Shown here: in pieces, positions 48,383 through 56,933 of the stretch
Numbering within the stretch: position 1 is the stretch's first letter
Layout: the number at the start of each line of letters is the position of its first letter
Origin: Jeotgalicoccus psychrophilus DSM 19085
GTDB taxonomy: Bacteria > Bacillota > Bacilli > Staphylococcales > Salinicoccaceae
Direction of reading: 5' to 3'
NCBI RefSeq assembly: GCF_000425845.1
Contig: NZ_KE384463.1
Coordinates: 66,169 to 130,168, forward strand
Length of the DNA: 64,000 nucleotides
Translations under genes and position numbers: made by a program
Notes under the pieces: model-generated
Database searches by the model: none
The model's input: only the letters and a program-made list of their open reading frames with translations
Told to the model about the DNA's origin: nothing

Positions 48383-49687
48383 TTGCTTAGTATTATCGGT
48401 TTATTAGTTATTTTAACGATTGTTATTTTACTGATCACTCAAAAGCTCAATCCGATTGTAGCGTTAGTGATTATACCGTTCGTCGGTGCGCTTGTTGCCG
48501 GTTTCGGTCCGGGAGAAATTACTGAGTTCTTTAATGACGGAATTAGTTCTGTAATTTCTGTCGTAATAATGTTTATCTTCGCAATTCTGTTCTTTGGAAT
48601 TATGCAGGACACAGGAATGTTTAATCCGCTTATTACAAAAATGGTTAAGTTATCTCGGGGTAATGTAACTCTTGTTGCGATGGCTACTGTAATTATTGGT
48701 GCAATTGCTCATTTGGATGGTTCAGGTGCCTCAACATTCCTGATTACTATTCCAGCATTGCTACCTTTATATAAAAAATTAAATATGAACCCTTACATGC
48801 TTGTTATGCTCATTGGTATGAGTGCGAGTATTATGAATATGGTACCGTGGGGCGGGCCGCTTGGCCGTACTGCAGCTGTACTAGGTGTGGACGCGTCAGA
48901 ATTGTGGCAGCCGCTTATTCCTCTGCAGGGTGTACTGATTATACTGCTTATCGCAATGGCGGCGCTCGTCGGCAGTCTGGAGAAAAAGAGGTTGCTTAAG
49001 AACGGAATGATAATTGAAGGTGTCAGCTTTGATGATTTTAATTTGGAAAATGATGATGAGGCAGAGTCATTAAAGCGTCCGAAACTGTTATGGTTCAACC
49101 TGCTGCTGACATTTGCAGTTGTCGGTTTGCTGATGTCGGGATTACTTCCAGCCGGTTTAATATTTATGCTGGCTGTGAGTATTGCCTTACCGGTTAACTA
49201 CAGAGGCACAAATGTACAGATGGACAGAATTAAAGCACATGCACCAAGTGCTCTAATGATGGCAGCAATTATACTTGCTGCAGGATCTTTCCTTGGAATA
49301 CTTGAAAACACTGGTATGCTTAACTCACTTGCAGAGGATATGGTAGTAATACTGCCTGCATTCCTTGTGCCGTTCCTGCACTATATTGTTGGATTCTTTG
49401 GTGCACCGCTTGAACTGGTACTGAATACAGACGCATATTACTTCGCACTGCTTCCTGTTGTGGAACAAATAGTATCCACTCATGGCGTGGACAGTATTAC
49501 TGCAGCATACTCAATGATGATCGGTAATGTTATTGGTACATTTATCAGTCCATTTTCACCGGCACTGTGGCTTGCTGTAGGACTTGCAGGCATTGAGATG
49601 GGACGCTACATACGCTACGCATTCTGGTGGATATGGGGTTTCAGTATACTTGCAATGGCAATCGCGTTTATTATGGGAATTATTTAA
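48383..49687 (+). CDS. CitMHS-family citrate/divalent-metal transporter
   Basis: 434 residues from TTG 48383 with AGGGGG upstream. About 12 hydrophobic segments. Signatures of the CitMHS group: HLDGSGASTFLITIPALLPLYKKL and MNMVPWGGPLGRTAAVLGVD. These carriers import metal-citrate complexes by proton symport. The cytoplasmic loop near 210-235 is acidic (LENDDEAES). Two cre-like sites upstream agree with a citrate-use gene. Flanked by terminators, so transcribed alone. Confidence 0.88.
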   Translation: MLSIIGLLVILTIVILLITQKLNPIVALVIIPFVGALVAGFGPGEITEFFNDGISSVISVVIMFIFAILFFGIMQDTGMFNPLITKMVKLSRGNVTLVAMATVIIGAIAHLDGSGASTFLITIPALLPLYKKLNMNPYMLVMLIGMSASIMNMVPWGGPLGRTAAVLGVDASELWQPLIPLQGVLIILLIAMAALVGSLEKKRLLKNGMIIEGVSFDDFNLENDDEAESLKRPKLLWFNLLLTFAVVGLLMSGLLPAGLIFMLAVSIALPVNYRGTNVQMDRIKAHAPSALMMAAIILAAGSFLGILENTGMLNSLAEDMVVILPAFLVPFLHYIVGFFGAPLELVLNTDAYYFALLPVVEQIVSTHGVDSITAAYSMMIGNVIGTFISPFSPALWLAVGLAGIEMGRYIRYAFWWIWGFSILAMAIAFIMGII

Positions 49688-49702
49688 TAGTTAGATTTGA
49701 AC

Positions 49703-49738
49703 CAGTATTGAACTGAAAAAGTTCAGTACTGTTTTTTT
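49703..49738 (+). terminator. Terminator after the CitMHS gene
   Basis: CAGTATTGAAC/GTTCAGTACTG stem with a T7 run. Confidence 0.9.
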
Positions 49739-49828
49739 ATTACAGTAATTTTTTCAGGGAGATTAATTAAGGTGAGTTTGTTAAAGTATTAATAAAGTGA
49801 AAATATACTGTGCTTTGGGGTGTTTGCT

Positions 49829-50269
49829 ATGGAAACTATAAAAGATGATGATAATCTGAAAATTACTGTAAAACGCCGGACATGGTTTATAGGAAGTTTT
49901 ACGCCAGTTAAGATTCAATTTAACGGCAGATTAATTGGTACTGTCAATTCATTTAAAGAAACAGAAATGAACATACTTGCAAAGAAAGGCCAGCTGATGT
50001 GTACATCTCCGATGGACAGAGAATCCAAGTTGAATGTACAGGCAGGGGACAGAATTCTGATAAAAGATACTCTGTTCAGCAGAACGGCAAATATACTTAT
50101 CGCTGTCTGGACGATTCTGGTAATCAGTAACCTTATTTATACATCTCTCCCGGATACAAAACCGGAAGGATTATTTCCGGAATCCGGTCTGATTGTTTTA
50201 AGTGTGTATCTGATTTTATGTACAGGTTCATATTTTTCAAGACAGTATAAAATTGTTATAAATGATTAG
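49829..50269 (+). CDS. Hypothetical membrane protein
   Basis: 146 residues from ATG 49829 (a GTG nine bases earlier overlaps the TTGGGG site). A soluble N-terminal beta-rich part of about 80 residues (KITVKRRTWFIGSFTPVKIQFNGRLIG) is followed by two membrane helices (about 90-107 and 120-137) and a short tail. No family recognised; the N-terminal part could be a small ligand- or lipid-facing domain. Confidence 0.7.
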   Translation: METIKDDDNLKITVKRRTWFIGSFTPVKIQFNGRLIGTVNSFKETEMNILAKKGQLMCTSPMDRESKLNVQAGDRILIKDTLFSRTANILIAVWTILVISNLIYTSLPDTKPEGLFPESGLIVLSVYLILCTGSYFSRQYKIVIND

Positions 50270-50326
50270 AATTTTATAAATTCGGATGAATGTTGAAAAT
50301 GAAGAGATTATGCAAAAGATTAGTCT

Positions 50327-50396
50327 TCCATCTCTAGGAGGATTTATGTTCATTTTAGTAACCTCTATTTTTTATAGGTTCTCACAAATTTATTAA
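50327..50396 (+). other. Stem-loop with strong ribosome site and 16-codon frame
   Basis: TAGGAGG at 50335-50341 is a very good Shine-Dalgarno five bases before an ATG (50346) that opens a 16-codon frame ending at 50396, MFILVTSIFYRFSQIY. The SD can pair with ACCTCTA just downstream, which is followed by six T. It may simply be the terminator of the preceding gene, or a short leader peptide. Confidence 0.35.
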
Positions 50397-50466
50397 AGTA
50401 AAAAAGTAGAATAACCCTAACACTCGGATTAGTACCAACTTAGTCAAATTATCCATTAATTGTTTA

Positions 50467-50494
50467 TTCACAGATACTTTTTATCACGTATAAT
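50467..50494 (+). promoter_or_regulatory. Promoter of the nuclease gene
   Basis: TTCACA (50467-50472) and TATAAT (50489-50494) with 16-bp spacing, 35 bp before the start codon. Confidence 0.6.
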
Positions 50495-50528
50495 AAATAG
50501 ACATGATTATTAATGGAGAGAAGACTAA

Positions 50529-51851
50529 ATGAGTATTATATTCGGGTTTTTAATTTTTATAGCAATCATATCCACAGCAGTCTTGTTCGGTTTTGCAATG
50601 CATGCGCATTGGATGGATAAAGACGACAGCGCATCTTTTTGGAAGCCGGTAATTATTTTATTAACTGTTTCCGGTGTTCTAATGATTAACCGTGCATTGA
50701 CTATTGAAGGTGCAACGATTAATGAAGCGTTTTTGATTTTATGGGTGCTGGTGTCGATTGCGATGTTTATATCGATGGCATCGAGCCGTTTTTATAATTT
50801 AAAGTACAAGCAAAAAGGTAAATTCAGTAAAATCACACGTAATTCATTTATCGTCGGTTTTATATTGTTTCTATTATTTATATTTACAATGCCCGGAACG
50901 AACGTAGAAGAAGGGGCAGCAGCGGTTGAATCGGAAACTGTAAAGACCGCAAAAGAAATTTCTGAAGATAATGAAGCGGGTTCTGATGCTGAAAAGCAGG
51001 CAGAGGAAGAACGCTTAGCTGCTGAGAAAGCTAAAGAAGAACAGGCTCAGGCTGAAAAGGAAGAACAAGCTGAGCGTGAAGCGCAAGAGCAGAAAGAAAA
51101 AGAGCAGGCTGAGAAAGAGAAACAGGAGAAGCTTGCTGCTGAAAAGGAAGCTGAAGAAAAAGCTGAAGTTGAAAAACAGGCTGAAGCAGAGTCTTCTGCA
51201 ATAGATGGTCTTACAGCAGTAGAACTTTATCGTGTAGTGGATGGTGATACTGTTCATGTAATCGACAGCGACAACAATATGCTGAAGCTGCGTCTTTTGC
51301 TAATTGATACACCGGAAACGGTGCATCCGAACAAGCCTGTAGAAGCGTTCGGACCTGAGGCGTCGTCGAGAATGACTGAACTGATGAACAGTGCGGAGGA
51401 GTTACATATTGAGTATGATGAAGGCGCGCAGACGGATCATTACGGCAGACATCTAGTGTATTTGTATGCTGACGGTGTGAGTGTGCACGAAGTGCTGCTG
51501 GAAGAAGGGCTCGCGAGAGTCGGTTATATTTATGAACAGCAGCGTTATCTTGCAGATTTCCGTGAAAAAGAACAATATGCTAAAAATAATCAGCTTGGTA
51601 TATGGTCAATTCCCGGTTACGTGAACGAAGGCGGAGAAGGTTTTAACAGTGAAGAGGAAGAAGAAACGTTGGTGGAAACAGCTCCTGAATCCAATGCGAA
51701 CCCAGTTACAGCACCGGAATCAGGGGGCTCTTATAACTTTGCAAACTGTACTGAATTAAAAACTGAATTCCCGGACGGAGTAGCCAGTGATCACCCGGCA
51801 TATCAGTCTAAAATGGACAGAGATAAAGATAATTGGGCGTGTGAAAGTTAA
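50529..51851 (+). CDS. Membrane-anchored thermonuclease (SNase-like) with Excalibur domain
   Basis: 440 residues. Three N-terminal membrane helices (about 3-24, 35-53, 58-80) and a fourth near 107-123 are followed by a long E/K/A-rich linker (140-225, AEKAKEEQAQAEKEEQAERE style). Next comes a staphylococcal-nuclease-like domain (about 230-365) with VVDGDTVHVID, LRLLLIDTPET and DHYGRHLVYLYADG. The end (about 405-440) is an Excalibur motif with DxDxDGxACE-like DRDKDNWACES. Predicted to degrade nucleic acid at the cell surface, needing calcium. Unlike secreted Nuc it is membrane-tethered. ATG follows TGGAGAG. Confidence 0.88.
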   Translation: MSIIFGFLIFIAIISTAVLFGFAMHAHWMDKDDSASFWKPVIILLTVSGVLMINRALTIEGATINEAFLILWVLVSIAMFISMASSRFYNLKYKQKGKFSKITRNSFIVGFILFLLFIFTMPGTNVEEGAAAVESETVKTAKEISEDNEAGSDAEKQAEEERLAAEKAKEEQAQAEKEEQAEREAQEQKEKEQAEKEKQEKLAAEKEAEEKAEVEKQAEAESSAIDGLTAVELYRVVDGDTVHVIDSDNNMLKLRLLLIDTPETVHPNKPVEAFGPEASSRMTELMNSAEELHIEYDEGAQTDHYGRHLVYLYADGVSVHEVLLEEGLARVGYIYEQQRYLADFREKEQYAKNNQLGIWSIPGYVNEGGEGFNSEEEEETLVETAPESNANPVTAPESGGSYNFANCTELKTEFPDGVASDHPAYQSKMDRDKDNWACES

Positions 51852-51869
51852 AATAATTTGATAATTGGG

Positions 51870-51898
51870 TTGGCTTATTGGTCAGACCATGGTATATT
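51870..51898 (+). promoter_or_regulatory. cspA promoter
   Basis: TTGGCT (51870-51875) and TATATT (51893-51898), 17 bp apart. It leaves a leader of about 110 nt before the cold-shock gene, a length typical of cold-inducible csp mRNAs. Confidence 0.6.
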
Positions 51899-52015
51899 AA
51901 GAGTGTAGTTTTTAAGTCAAAGTTTAAATAGTTTCTATTCATATTCTGAAAAAACTCTTTTAAATGTTTAAAACTGCAAAAATAACACGTGCATAAGCAC
52001 AAGGAGGTTTTTTCA

Positions 52016-52216
52016 ATGAATGAAGGAACTGTGAAATGGTTTAATGGAGAAAAAGGTTTTGGTTTCATCGAGCAAGAAGCAGGAGACGACGTGTTCGTAC
52101 ACTTCTCAGCTATCCAAGGTGAAGGATACAAAACTTTAGAAGAAGGCCAAAAAGTTACTTTTGAAATCGAAGAAGGACAACGCGGACCACAAGCTGTCAA
52201 CGTTGAAACTGTTTAA
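52016..52216 (+). CDS. cspA: Cold-shock protein, CspA family
   Basis: 66 residues from ATG 52016 with AAGGAGG in front; a longer frame has no ribosome site. Single cold-shock domain with RNP1 KGFGFIE and RNP2 VFVHFSAI. It binds single-stranded RNA and acts as a chaperone for mRNA. Strongly biased codon use and the long leader suggest high, temperature-dependent expression. A terminator follows 20 bp after the stop. Confidence 0.96.
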   Translation: MNEGTVKWFNGEKGFGFIEQEAGDDVFVHFSAIQGEGYKTLEEGQKVTFEIEEGQRGPQAVNVETV

Positions 52217-52238
52217 TAAATAGTTTAATTTTTTAAAG

Positions 52239-52262
52239 GACACCTCCGGGTGTCTTTTTTTT
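52239..52262 (+). terminator. Terminator after cspA
   Basis: GACACC, loop TCC, GGGTGTC, then T8. Confidence 0.92.
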
Positions 52263-52342
52263 GTCTGCTTACTTGGATAAGGAATAAATCTATGATGATT
52301 GTTTGCGATTTTTCTCCTCTGCCTGTGAGACTTTTATTTTTA

Positions 52343-52556
52343 CCTCAATCTCGTCATTGTCGTCATCACAGTGACGGGGCAGGACCTTAATCTCGTCATT
52401 GTCGTCATCACAGTGACGGGGCAGGACCTCTAACTCGTCATTGTCGTTATCACAGTGACGGGGCAGGACCTTAATCTCGTCATTGTCGTTATCACAGTGA
52501 CGGGGTAGGACCTCTAACTCGTCATTGTCGTCATCACAGTGACGAGGGACAGACTT
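52343..52556. repeat. Tandem array D, five units of 42 bp
   Basis: TCGTCATTGTCG recurs at 52351, 52393, 52435, 52477 and 52519, exactly 42 bp apart. Each unit carries a dyad CGTCA...TGACG (CGTCATCACAGTGACG). Odd and even copies alternate between GACCTTAATC and GACCTCTAAC endings, pointing to duplication in two-unit steps. It lies between the cspA and rpsD terminators of convergent genes. Confidence 0.93.
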
Positions 52557-52600
52557 TCTTGATAATATTTCAAAAAGAGAAGCGTAATAAAAACAAAAAA

Positions 52601-52636
52601 ATACCCGAAACCATTGAATAATGATTTCGGGTATTC
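52601..52636 (-). terminator. Terminator after rpsD
   Basis: On the minus strand ATACCCGAAA/TTTCGGGTAT with a T7 run after it. Confidence 0.92.
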
Positions 52637-52644
52637 CAAAGTGC

Positions 52645-53247
52645 TTATCTTGAGTAGTACTCAACGATTAACTGTTCGTTAATATCGGCATTTAATTCAC
52701 TGCGTTCTGGCAGTCTGTCGAAAGTAACTTCTAAGTTATCTTTGTTGAATGTCAGGTACTCAGGTGTGAAGTTGCTTAATTCAACAGCTTCAGCGATGAT
52801 ATCAAGGTTACGTGATTTTTCACGAACTCCGATAACCTGTCCTGGTTTAACGATAAATGAAGGAATGTCTACACGTTTGCCGTCCACAGTAACGTGACCG
52901 TGGTTAACTAACTGACGTGCTTGACGTTGTGTGCGAGCAAGACCTGAAGCACGAACTACTGCGTCTAATCTAGTCGCTAGTAAGATCATGAAGTTCTCAC
53001 CGTGAACACCTTTCATTTTACCTGAACGGTCGAATAATGTACGGAATTGACGTTCGTTAACGCCATACATGTAACGAAGTTTTTGTTTCTCCTGTAACTG
53101 TTTACCATACTCTGATAATTTAATTCTTTGTGTTGGACCGTGTGGACCTGGTGGATACGGACGACGTTCCAATTCTTTACCTGTGCCAGTTAGGGAAATT
53201 CCTAAACGACGTGATTTTTTCCAAATTGAACCTGTAAAACGAGCCAT
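52645..53247 (-). CDS. rpsD: 30S ribosomal protein S4
   Basis: 200 residues. N-terminal [21 protein letters not shown] and the S4 domain (about 92-155, [39 protein letters not shown]) are standard. Binds 16S rRNA in early 30S assembly. As in Bacillus and Staphylococcus the gene stands apart from other ribosomal genes. AAGGAGGAG precedes the ATG, and a structured leader upstream suggests autogenous control. Confidence 0.98.
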   Translation of the reverse strand: MARFTGSIWKKSRRLGISLTGTGKELERRPYPPGPHGPTQRIKLSEYGKQLQEKQKLRYMYGVNERQFRTLFDRSGKMKGVHGENFMILLATRLDAVVRASGLARTQRQARQLVNHGHVTVDGKRVDIPSFIVKPGQVIGVREKSRNLDIIAEAVELSNFTPEYLTFNKDNLEVTFDRLPERSELNADINEQLIVEYYSR

Positions 53248-53274
53248 ATTAGCTCCTCCTTATGTTTTATTAAT

Positions 53275-53430
53275 ATATGCAAAAAACAATCATAAGGGAA
53301 TAATCTCCTGCGAGGGTATACGATTTAAAGTGCCTTCGCCTCATAGCATTGGTTACGCAGCACACCAACCGCGGGGACCGCATACTTACTCGCAATGACT
53401 ATCCGCTACTTATACTGTTCATTTACACAA
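53275..53430 (-). ncRNA. Probable S4 leader (autoregulatory rpsD 5' UTR)
   Basis: About 150 bases between a possible TATAAG -10 (minus strand, near 53415) and the rpsD ribosome site contain several GC-rich pairing segments, including GCGGTTGGTGTGCTGCG, CCAATGC and GGCGAAGGCAC, without an open frame. In Firmicutes a folded leader here binds S4 and represses rpsD. Assigned by position and GC-rich structure, not by a full alignment. Confidence 0.6.
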
Positions 53431-53467
53431 TAGTTTATTTTACATCTTTAGTTACTGAAAGTCAACG

Positions 53468-53938
53468 TTAAATATAGTTGATTAATGTATCGACGAATGC
53501 TTTCAAACCGTTGCGGTCTTCTTCTGTAAAACGGTCGTAAATCGGTGCATCGATATCAAGTACGCCGATGCCTTTGCCATCTTTATACAGAGGCACAACA
53601 ATTTCTGATTTACTGTTTGCATCACATGCAATGTGACCCGGGAATTCATTCACGTTATCAACGATAAAAATATCGTTGCCGCGGAATGCTGTACCGCATA
53701 CGCCTTTGCCGTTTTCAATGCGTACGCATGCAGGCAGTCCCTGGAAGGGTCCGAGTACTAATTCATTCGTACTTTCTTCATACAAATAAAAGCCAACCCA
53801 GTTGATGTCTTTAAGGAAAAAGTTAAGCAGACTCGATGCATTAGACAGGTTCGCAATTCTATTTGTTTCGTCTTCGATAAGGCTCTTGAGCATTTTGTTT
53901 AACGTGTCGTAATCTTTAATTTCTATATTCGTGAACAT
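53468..53938 (-). CDS. msrC: GAF-domain free methionine-(R)-sulfoxide reductase
   Basis: 156 residues, a single GAF domain. The three catalytic/resolving cysteines of fRMsr are in place: C71 (LPACVRI), C81 (GVCGTAF) and C105 (HIACDANSKSE). It reduces free Met-R-sulfoxide. GGAGGC precedes the ATG. In staphylococci it lies between rpsD and ezrA, as here; divergent from ezrA. Confidence 0.93.
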   Translation of the reverse strand: MFTNIEIKDYDTLNKMLKSLIEDETNRIANLSNASSLLNFFLKDINWVGFYLYEESTNELVLGPFQGLPACVRIENGKGVCGTAFRGNDIFIVDNVNEFPGHIACDANSKSEIVVPLYKDGKGIGVLDIDAPIYDRFTEEDRNGLKAFVDTLINYI

Positions 53939-54053
53939 ATTATGCCTCCATGATTATTATCTATAATGGTGATTTTAAAGAATTATACATTTATATGTTT
54001 TGCAACACAACGTTTTGAGCTATAATTGAGTATATATCTAGGAGGTAAAGTGT

Positions 54054-55748
54054 ATGTGGGTGTATATATTAATCGCGATTATCATTTTGGTCATCGTGAC
54101 AGCAGCTGTACTGCTGTACTTAAGATCTGTAAAAACACAAATGATTGATACTCAATACAGCAGACTGCATGAAGTGAATCAGCTTCCATTTAAATTGGAT
54201 TTAGTTAAATTGAAAAATTACAACCTGCACGGTGAAGCTAAAGTGCTTTATAACAACTGGCAGGATGAATGGAATGAAGCATTAAATACTCATAGTACAC
54301 ATGCAGAAAATGCACTTGAACAGTCTAAAACAAACGTTGAGCAATTTAAATTTGCCAAAAGTACTAAAAATAATGAACTCGCAGGGGAGAATATAGAGGT
54401 CATTAAAAATAAGTACGATGAACTGACTGAAGAAGTTGCCAGGTTTGTAAAAGCTGTTGAAGAGGGGAAGCATCAGAATATTGAAAGTGAACGTCTGTAC
54501 CGCGAAGCGAAACGCGACGTGCTTGCGAACGGACACAAATTCGGAGATGCTAAAAAGCCGCTTGAAGAAGTGATTAAAGCTTATGAACCGGAAGTTGCTA
54601 AGTATGAAAAAATGGTCAACGATGGGGATTATCTCCGGGCCAATGAGTTTATCTTCAGTACTTACAACGAGCTTTTAAATTTAAAAGACAACATGGACGA
54701 AATTCCAAAACTGATTAAAGAAGTGCAAAAAGAATTGCCTCAGCAGTTCCAGGAACTCCGTTACGGCTGCAGAGATCTGCGTGCGCAGGGCTACGATCTT
54801 GACCACATTAAAGTCGAAAACAGATTATCGACACTGAAAAGCAATTTAAACCGCGTTGAACCTCTGGTTGCAAAACTGGAGCTCGAAGAAGCGGAATCTA
54901 TTTTAGACAATATTCACGATGAGCTTGATGACATGTATGAACTCGTTGAGCATGAAGTCAACGCGAAAAATAAATTTGACAGCGGTAAAGATGTTATTAC
55001 CGACGAATTATTTAACGCTAAAGCATTGAACTATACACTGCGCACTGAAATCGATTATATTAAAGAGCACTATCATATCGATGAGTCTGATGTCCAAAAA
55101 GTAATGAACTATGAAAATGAGATTGAAAATCTGATTACGATTTACAGCGATATGATTACTGAGACTGAAAAAAATACGACACGCTACAGTGCGATTGTGG
55201 ATAATATCGATTATTTAAAAAATAATGCACATACGATTCATGAAGAACAGAACAGCATTCAGGAGCATCTGGTTAACCTGAGAGAAGATGATGCAGAAGC
55301 GCGCGAAAACCTGCGTTACGTTAACGACCGTAAAGAAAAGGTCTACCGTGAACTGATGTCATCGAACCTGGTAACTTTACCTGAGCAGTTTATCGTTATG
55401 AAACATGAAATTGAAGTGAATATCAGAGAAGTTGAAAATTACTTCAGCCGGCGTCCGATGAATGTTGAATATGTTAAAGCGAAAGTAAATGATACTGTTC
55501 TGATGATGAACAAGTTTGAACAGGAAGCATATGCGGTGATGAGAGATTCACAGCTGACGGAACTGATGATTCAGTACGGAAACAGATTCCGCAGTACGGA
55601 TTCGGATTTAAATGCTCACTTAAACGAAGCTGAACGGTTGTTTAAAGAAAACCGCTACAAGCGTGCCCTTGGCCTTGCGAAAGATGCAGTGGAAAGTGTT
55701 GAACCGGGCAGTGCAGCGAAGATAGAAAAACAATTTGATAATAATTAA
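54054..55748 (+). CDS. ezrA: Septation ring formation regulator EzrA
   Basis: 564 residues. One N-terminal transmembrane helix (about 3-24) with a short outside end, then a cytoplasmic region made of spectrin-like coiled-coil repeats rich in E, K, L and N. The QNR-like patch near the C-terminus typical of EzrA is represented by LTELMIQYGNRFRS. EzrA restrains FtsZ ring placement and links to cell-wall synthesis. CTAGGAGG before the ATG. Strong terminator after the stop. Confidence 0.95.
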   Translation: MWVYILIAIIILVIVTAAVLLYLRSVKTQMIDTQYSRLHEVNQLPFKLDLVKLKNYNLHGEAKVLYNNWQDEWNEALNTHSTHAENALEQSKTNVEQFKFAKSTKNNELAGENIEVIKNKYDELTEEVARFVKAVEEGKHQNIESERLYREAKRDVLANGHKFGDAKKPLEEVIKAYEPEVAKYEKMVNDGDYLRANEFIFSTYNELLNLKDNMDEIPKLIKEVQKELPQQFQELRYGCRDLRAQGYDLDHIKVENRLSTLKSNLNRVEPLVAKLELEEAESILDNIHDELDDMYELVEHEVNAKNKFDSGKDVITDELFNAKALNYTLRTEIDYIKEHYHIDESDVQKVMNYENEIENLITIYSDMITETEKNTTRYSAIVDNIDYLKNNAHTIHEEQNSIQEHLVNLREDDAEARENLRYVNDRKEKVYRELMSSNLVTLPEQFIVMKHEIEVNIREVENYFSRRPMNVEYVKAKVNDTVLMMNKFEQEAYAVMRDSQLTELMIQYGNRFRSTDSDLNAHLNEAERLFKENRYKRALGLAKDAVESVEPGSAAKIEKQFDNN

Positions 55749-55749
55749 C

Positions 55750-55786
55750 AAAATGACTTAGGATATGTCATATCCTAAGTCATTTT
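55750..55786 (+). terminator. Terminator after ezrA
   Basis: AAAATGACTTAGGATAT and ATATCCTAAGTCATTTT form a perfect 17-bp stem with a 3-base loop. Confidence 0.93.
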
Positions 55787-55805
55787 ATGTGAGAGGTGAA
55801 TCAGG

Positions 55806-56933
55806 ATGATATATTTTGATAATGCAGCGACGACAGCACCTTATAAAGAGGCGCTTGAAGCCTATATGACGGCCAGCGAGAAGTACTTTTACAATACAGC
55901 AAGTATTCATCAGAGCGGCAAAGATGCAGCGAGACTGCTAGAGGCGGCGCGTGCTCAAATACTGGAACTGATGGATTTGAAAAAATACGATTTAGTCTTT
56001 ACATCGAGTGCGACAGAAAGTAATAACATTGCGATTCAGAGTATGCTGAAGAAAAAGAAACAATTCGGCAAGACAATATTGACGAGTGAACTTGAACATC
56101 CGAGTATCGTTAACGTCCTTGAAGAAATGAAAAAGGACGGCTTTACGGTTAAATATATAAACACAATGGCTGACGGGACAGTTGATATCGAACATTTAAA
56201 AATACTGCTGAACAGCGACGTGGTATTCGTTACAGTGATGGCACTGAATAACATAATAGGCAGTGTGCAGCCGATAAAAGAAATTACCGGGATGCTGAAA
56301 GATTATCCGAAAATCCATTTCCATGTCGACGCAACACAAGCAATCGGCAAAGCGGATCTGGGTTACAACGGGGCCGATACAATCAGTATTTCTGCACATA
56401 AATTTAACGGTGTTAAAGGCATCGGCGGACTGTTCGTCAGAGACCTTGCAACGCTCCGTGCTGTACAATACGGCGGCGGACATGAGTATAATATCAGAAG
56501 CGGTACGGTGAATCTACCAGGCATTGTAGCAATGGCCAAAGCACTTCGTCTGACGCTCGGTGAAGCACGTGAAGTGAATAAGCGCCTCAGCCGGTTTAAT
56601 GAAAAGATAAGAGATGCAGTTAAAGATTTAAAAGCTGTTTATCTCCAGCCTGAAGCAGCACCTTATATTGTCAACATGTCATTTGCCGGAGCAAAAGGCG
56701 AAGTAGTGGTGAATGCATTATCAAAACGCGGTATCGCAGTATCGACGACAAGCGCCTGCGCATCTAAACTCGCAACATTAAACGAAACACTTCTCGCATT
56801 AGATAATGAAGATAAAATTATCGAGGGCAGCATCCGTATCTCAATGGGACGGAATACAGCTGAAGACGATGTAAATAAATTAATTACAGCATTACAAGAG
56901 GTTTATGAAGAATTAGGAGATGTACTGAAATGA
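55806..56933 (+). CDS. Cysteine desulfurase, NifS/IscS-like, paired with ThiI
   Basis: 375 residues. PLP lysine K199 in ISAHKFNGVKG; catalytic cysteine C318 in STTSACASK; N-terminal MIYFDNAATT. Group I (IscS-like) desulfurase acting as sulfur donor. Its stop overlaps the thiI start (ATGA), the standard NifZ-ThiI arrangement in Bacillus and Staphylococcus, so it most likely supplies persulfide for s4U in tRNA. GAGAGGTG upstream. Confidence 0.94.
   Translation: MIYFDNAATTAPYKEALEAYMTASEKYFYNTASIHQSGKDAARLLEAARAQILELMDLKKYDLVFTSSATESNNIAIQSMLKKKKQFGKTILTSELEHPSIVNVLEEMKKDGFTVKYINTMADGTVDIEHLKILLNSDVVFVTVMALNNIIGSVQPIKEITGMLKDYPKIHFHVDATQAIGKADLGYNGADTISISAHKFNGVKGIGGLFVRDLATLRAVQYGGGHEYNIRSGTVNLPGIVAMAKALRLTLGEAREVNKRLSRFNEKIRDAVKDLKAVYLQPEAAPYIVNMSFAGAKGEVVVNALSKRGIAVSTTSACASKLATLNETLLALDNEDKIIEGSIRISMGRNTAEDDVNKLITALQEVYEELGDVLK

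Noticed and set aside
52290-52664. Minus-strand ORF with 14-residue LPRHCDDDNDE repeats
   Set aside because: It is the in-frame reading of the 42-bp array D. Its start lies inside rpsD and it crosses the rpsD terminator.
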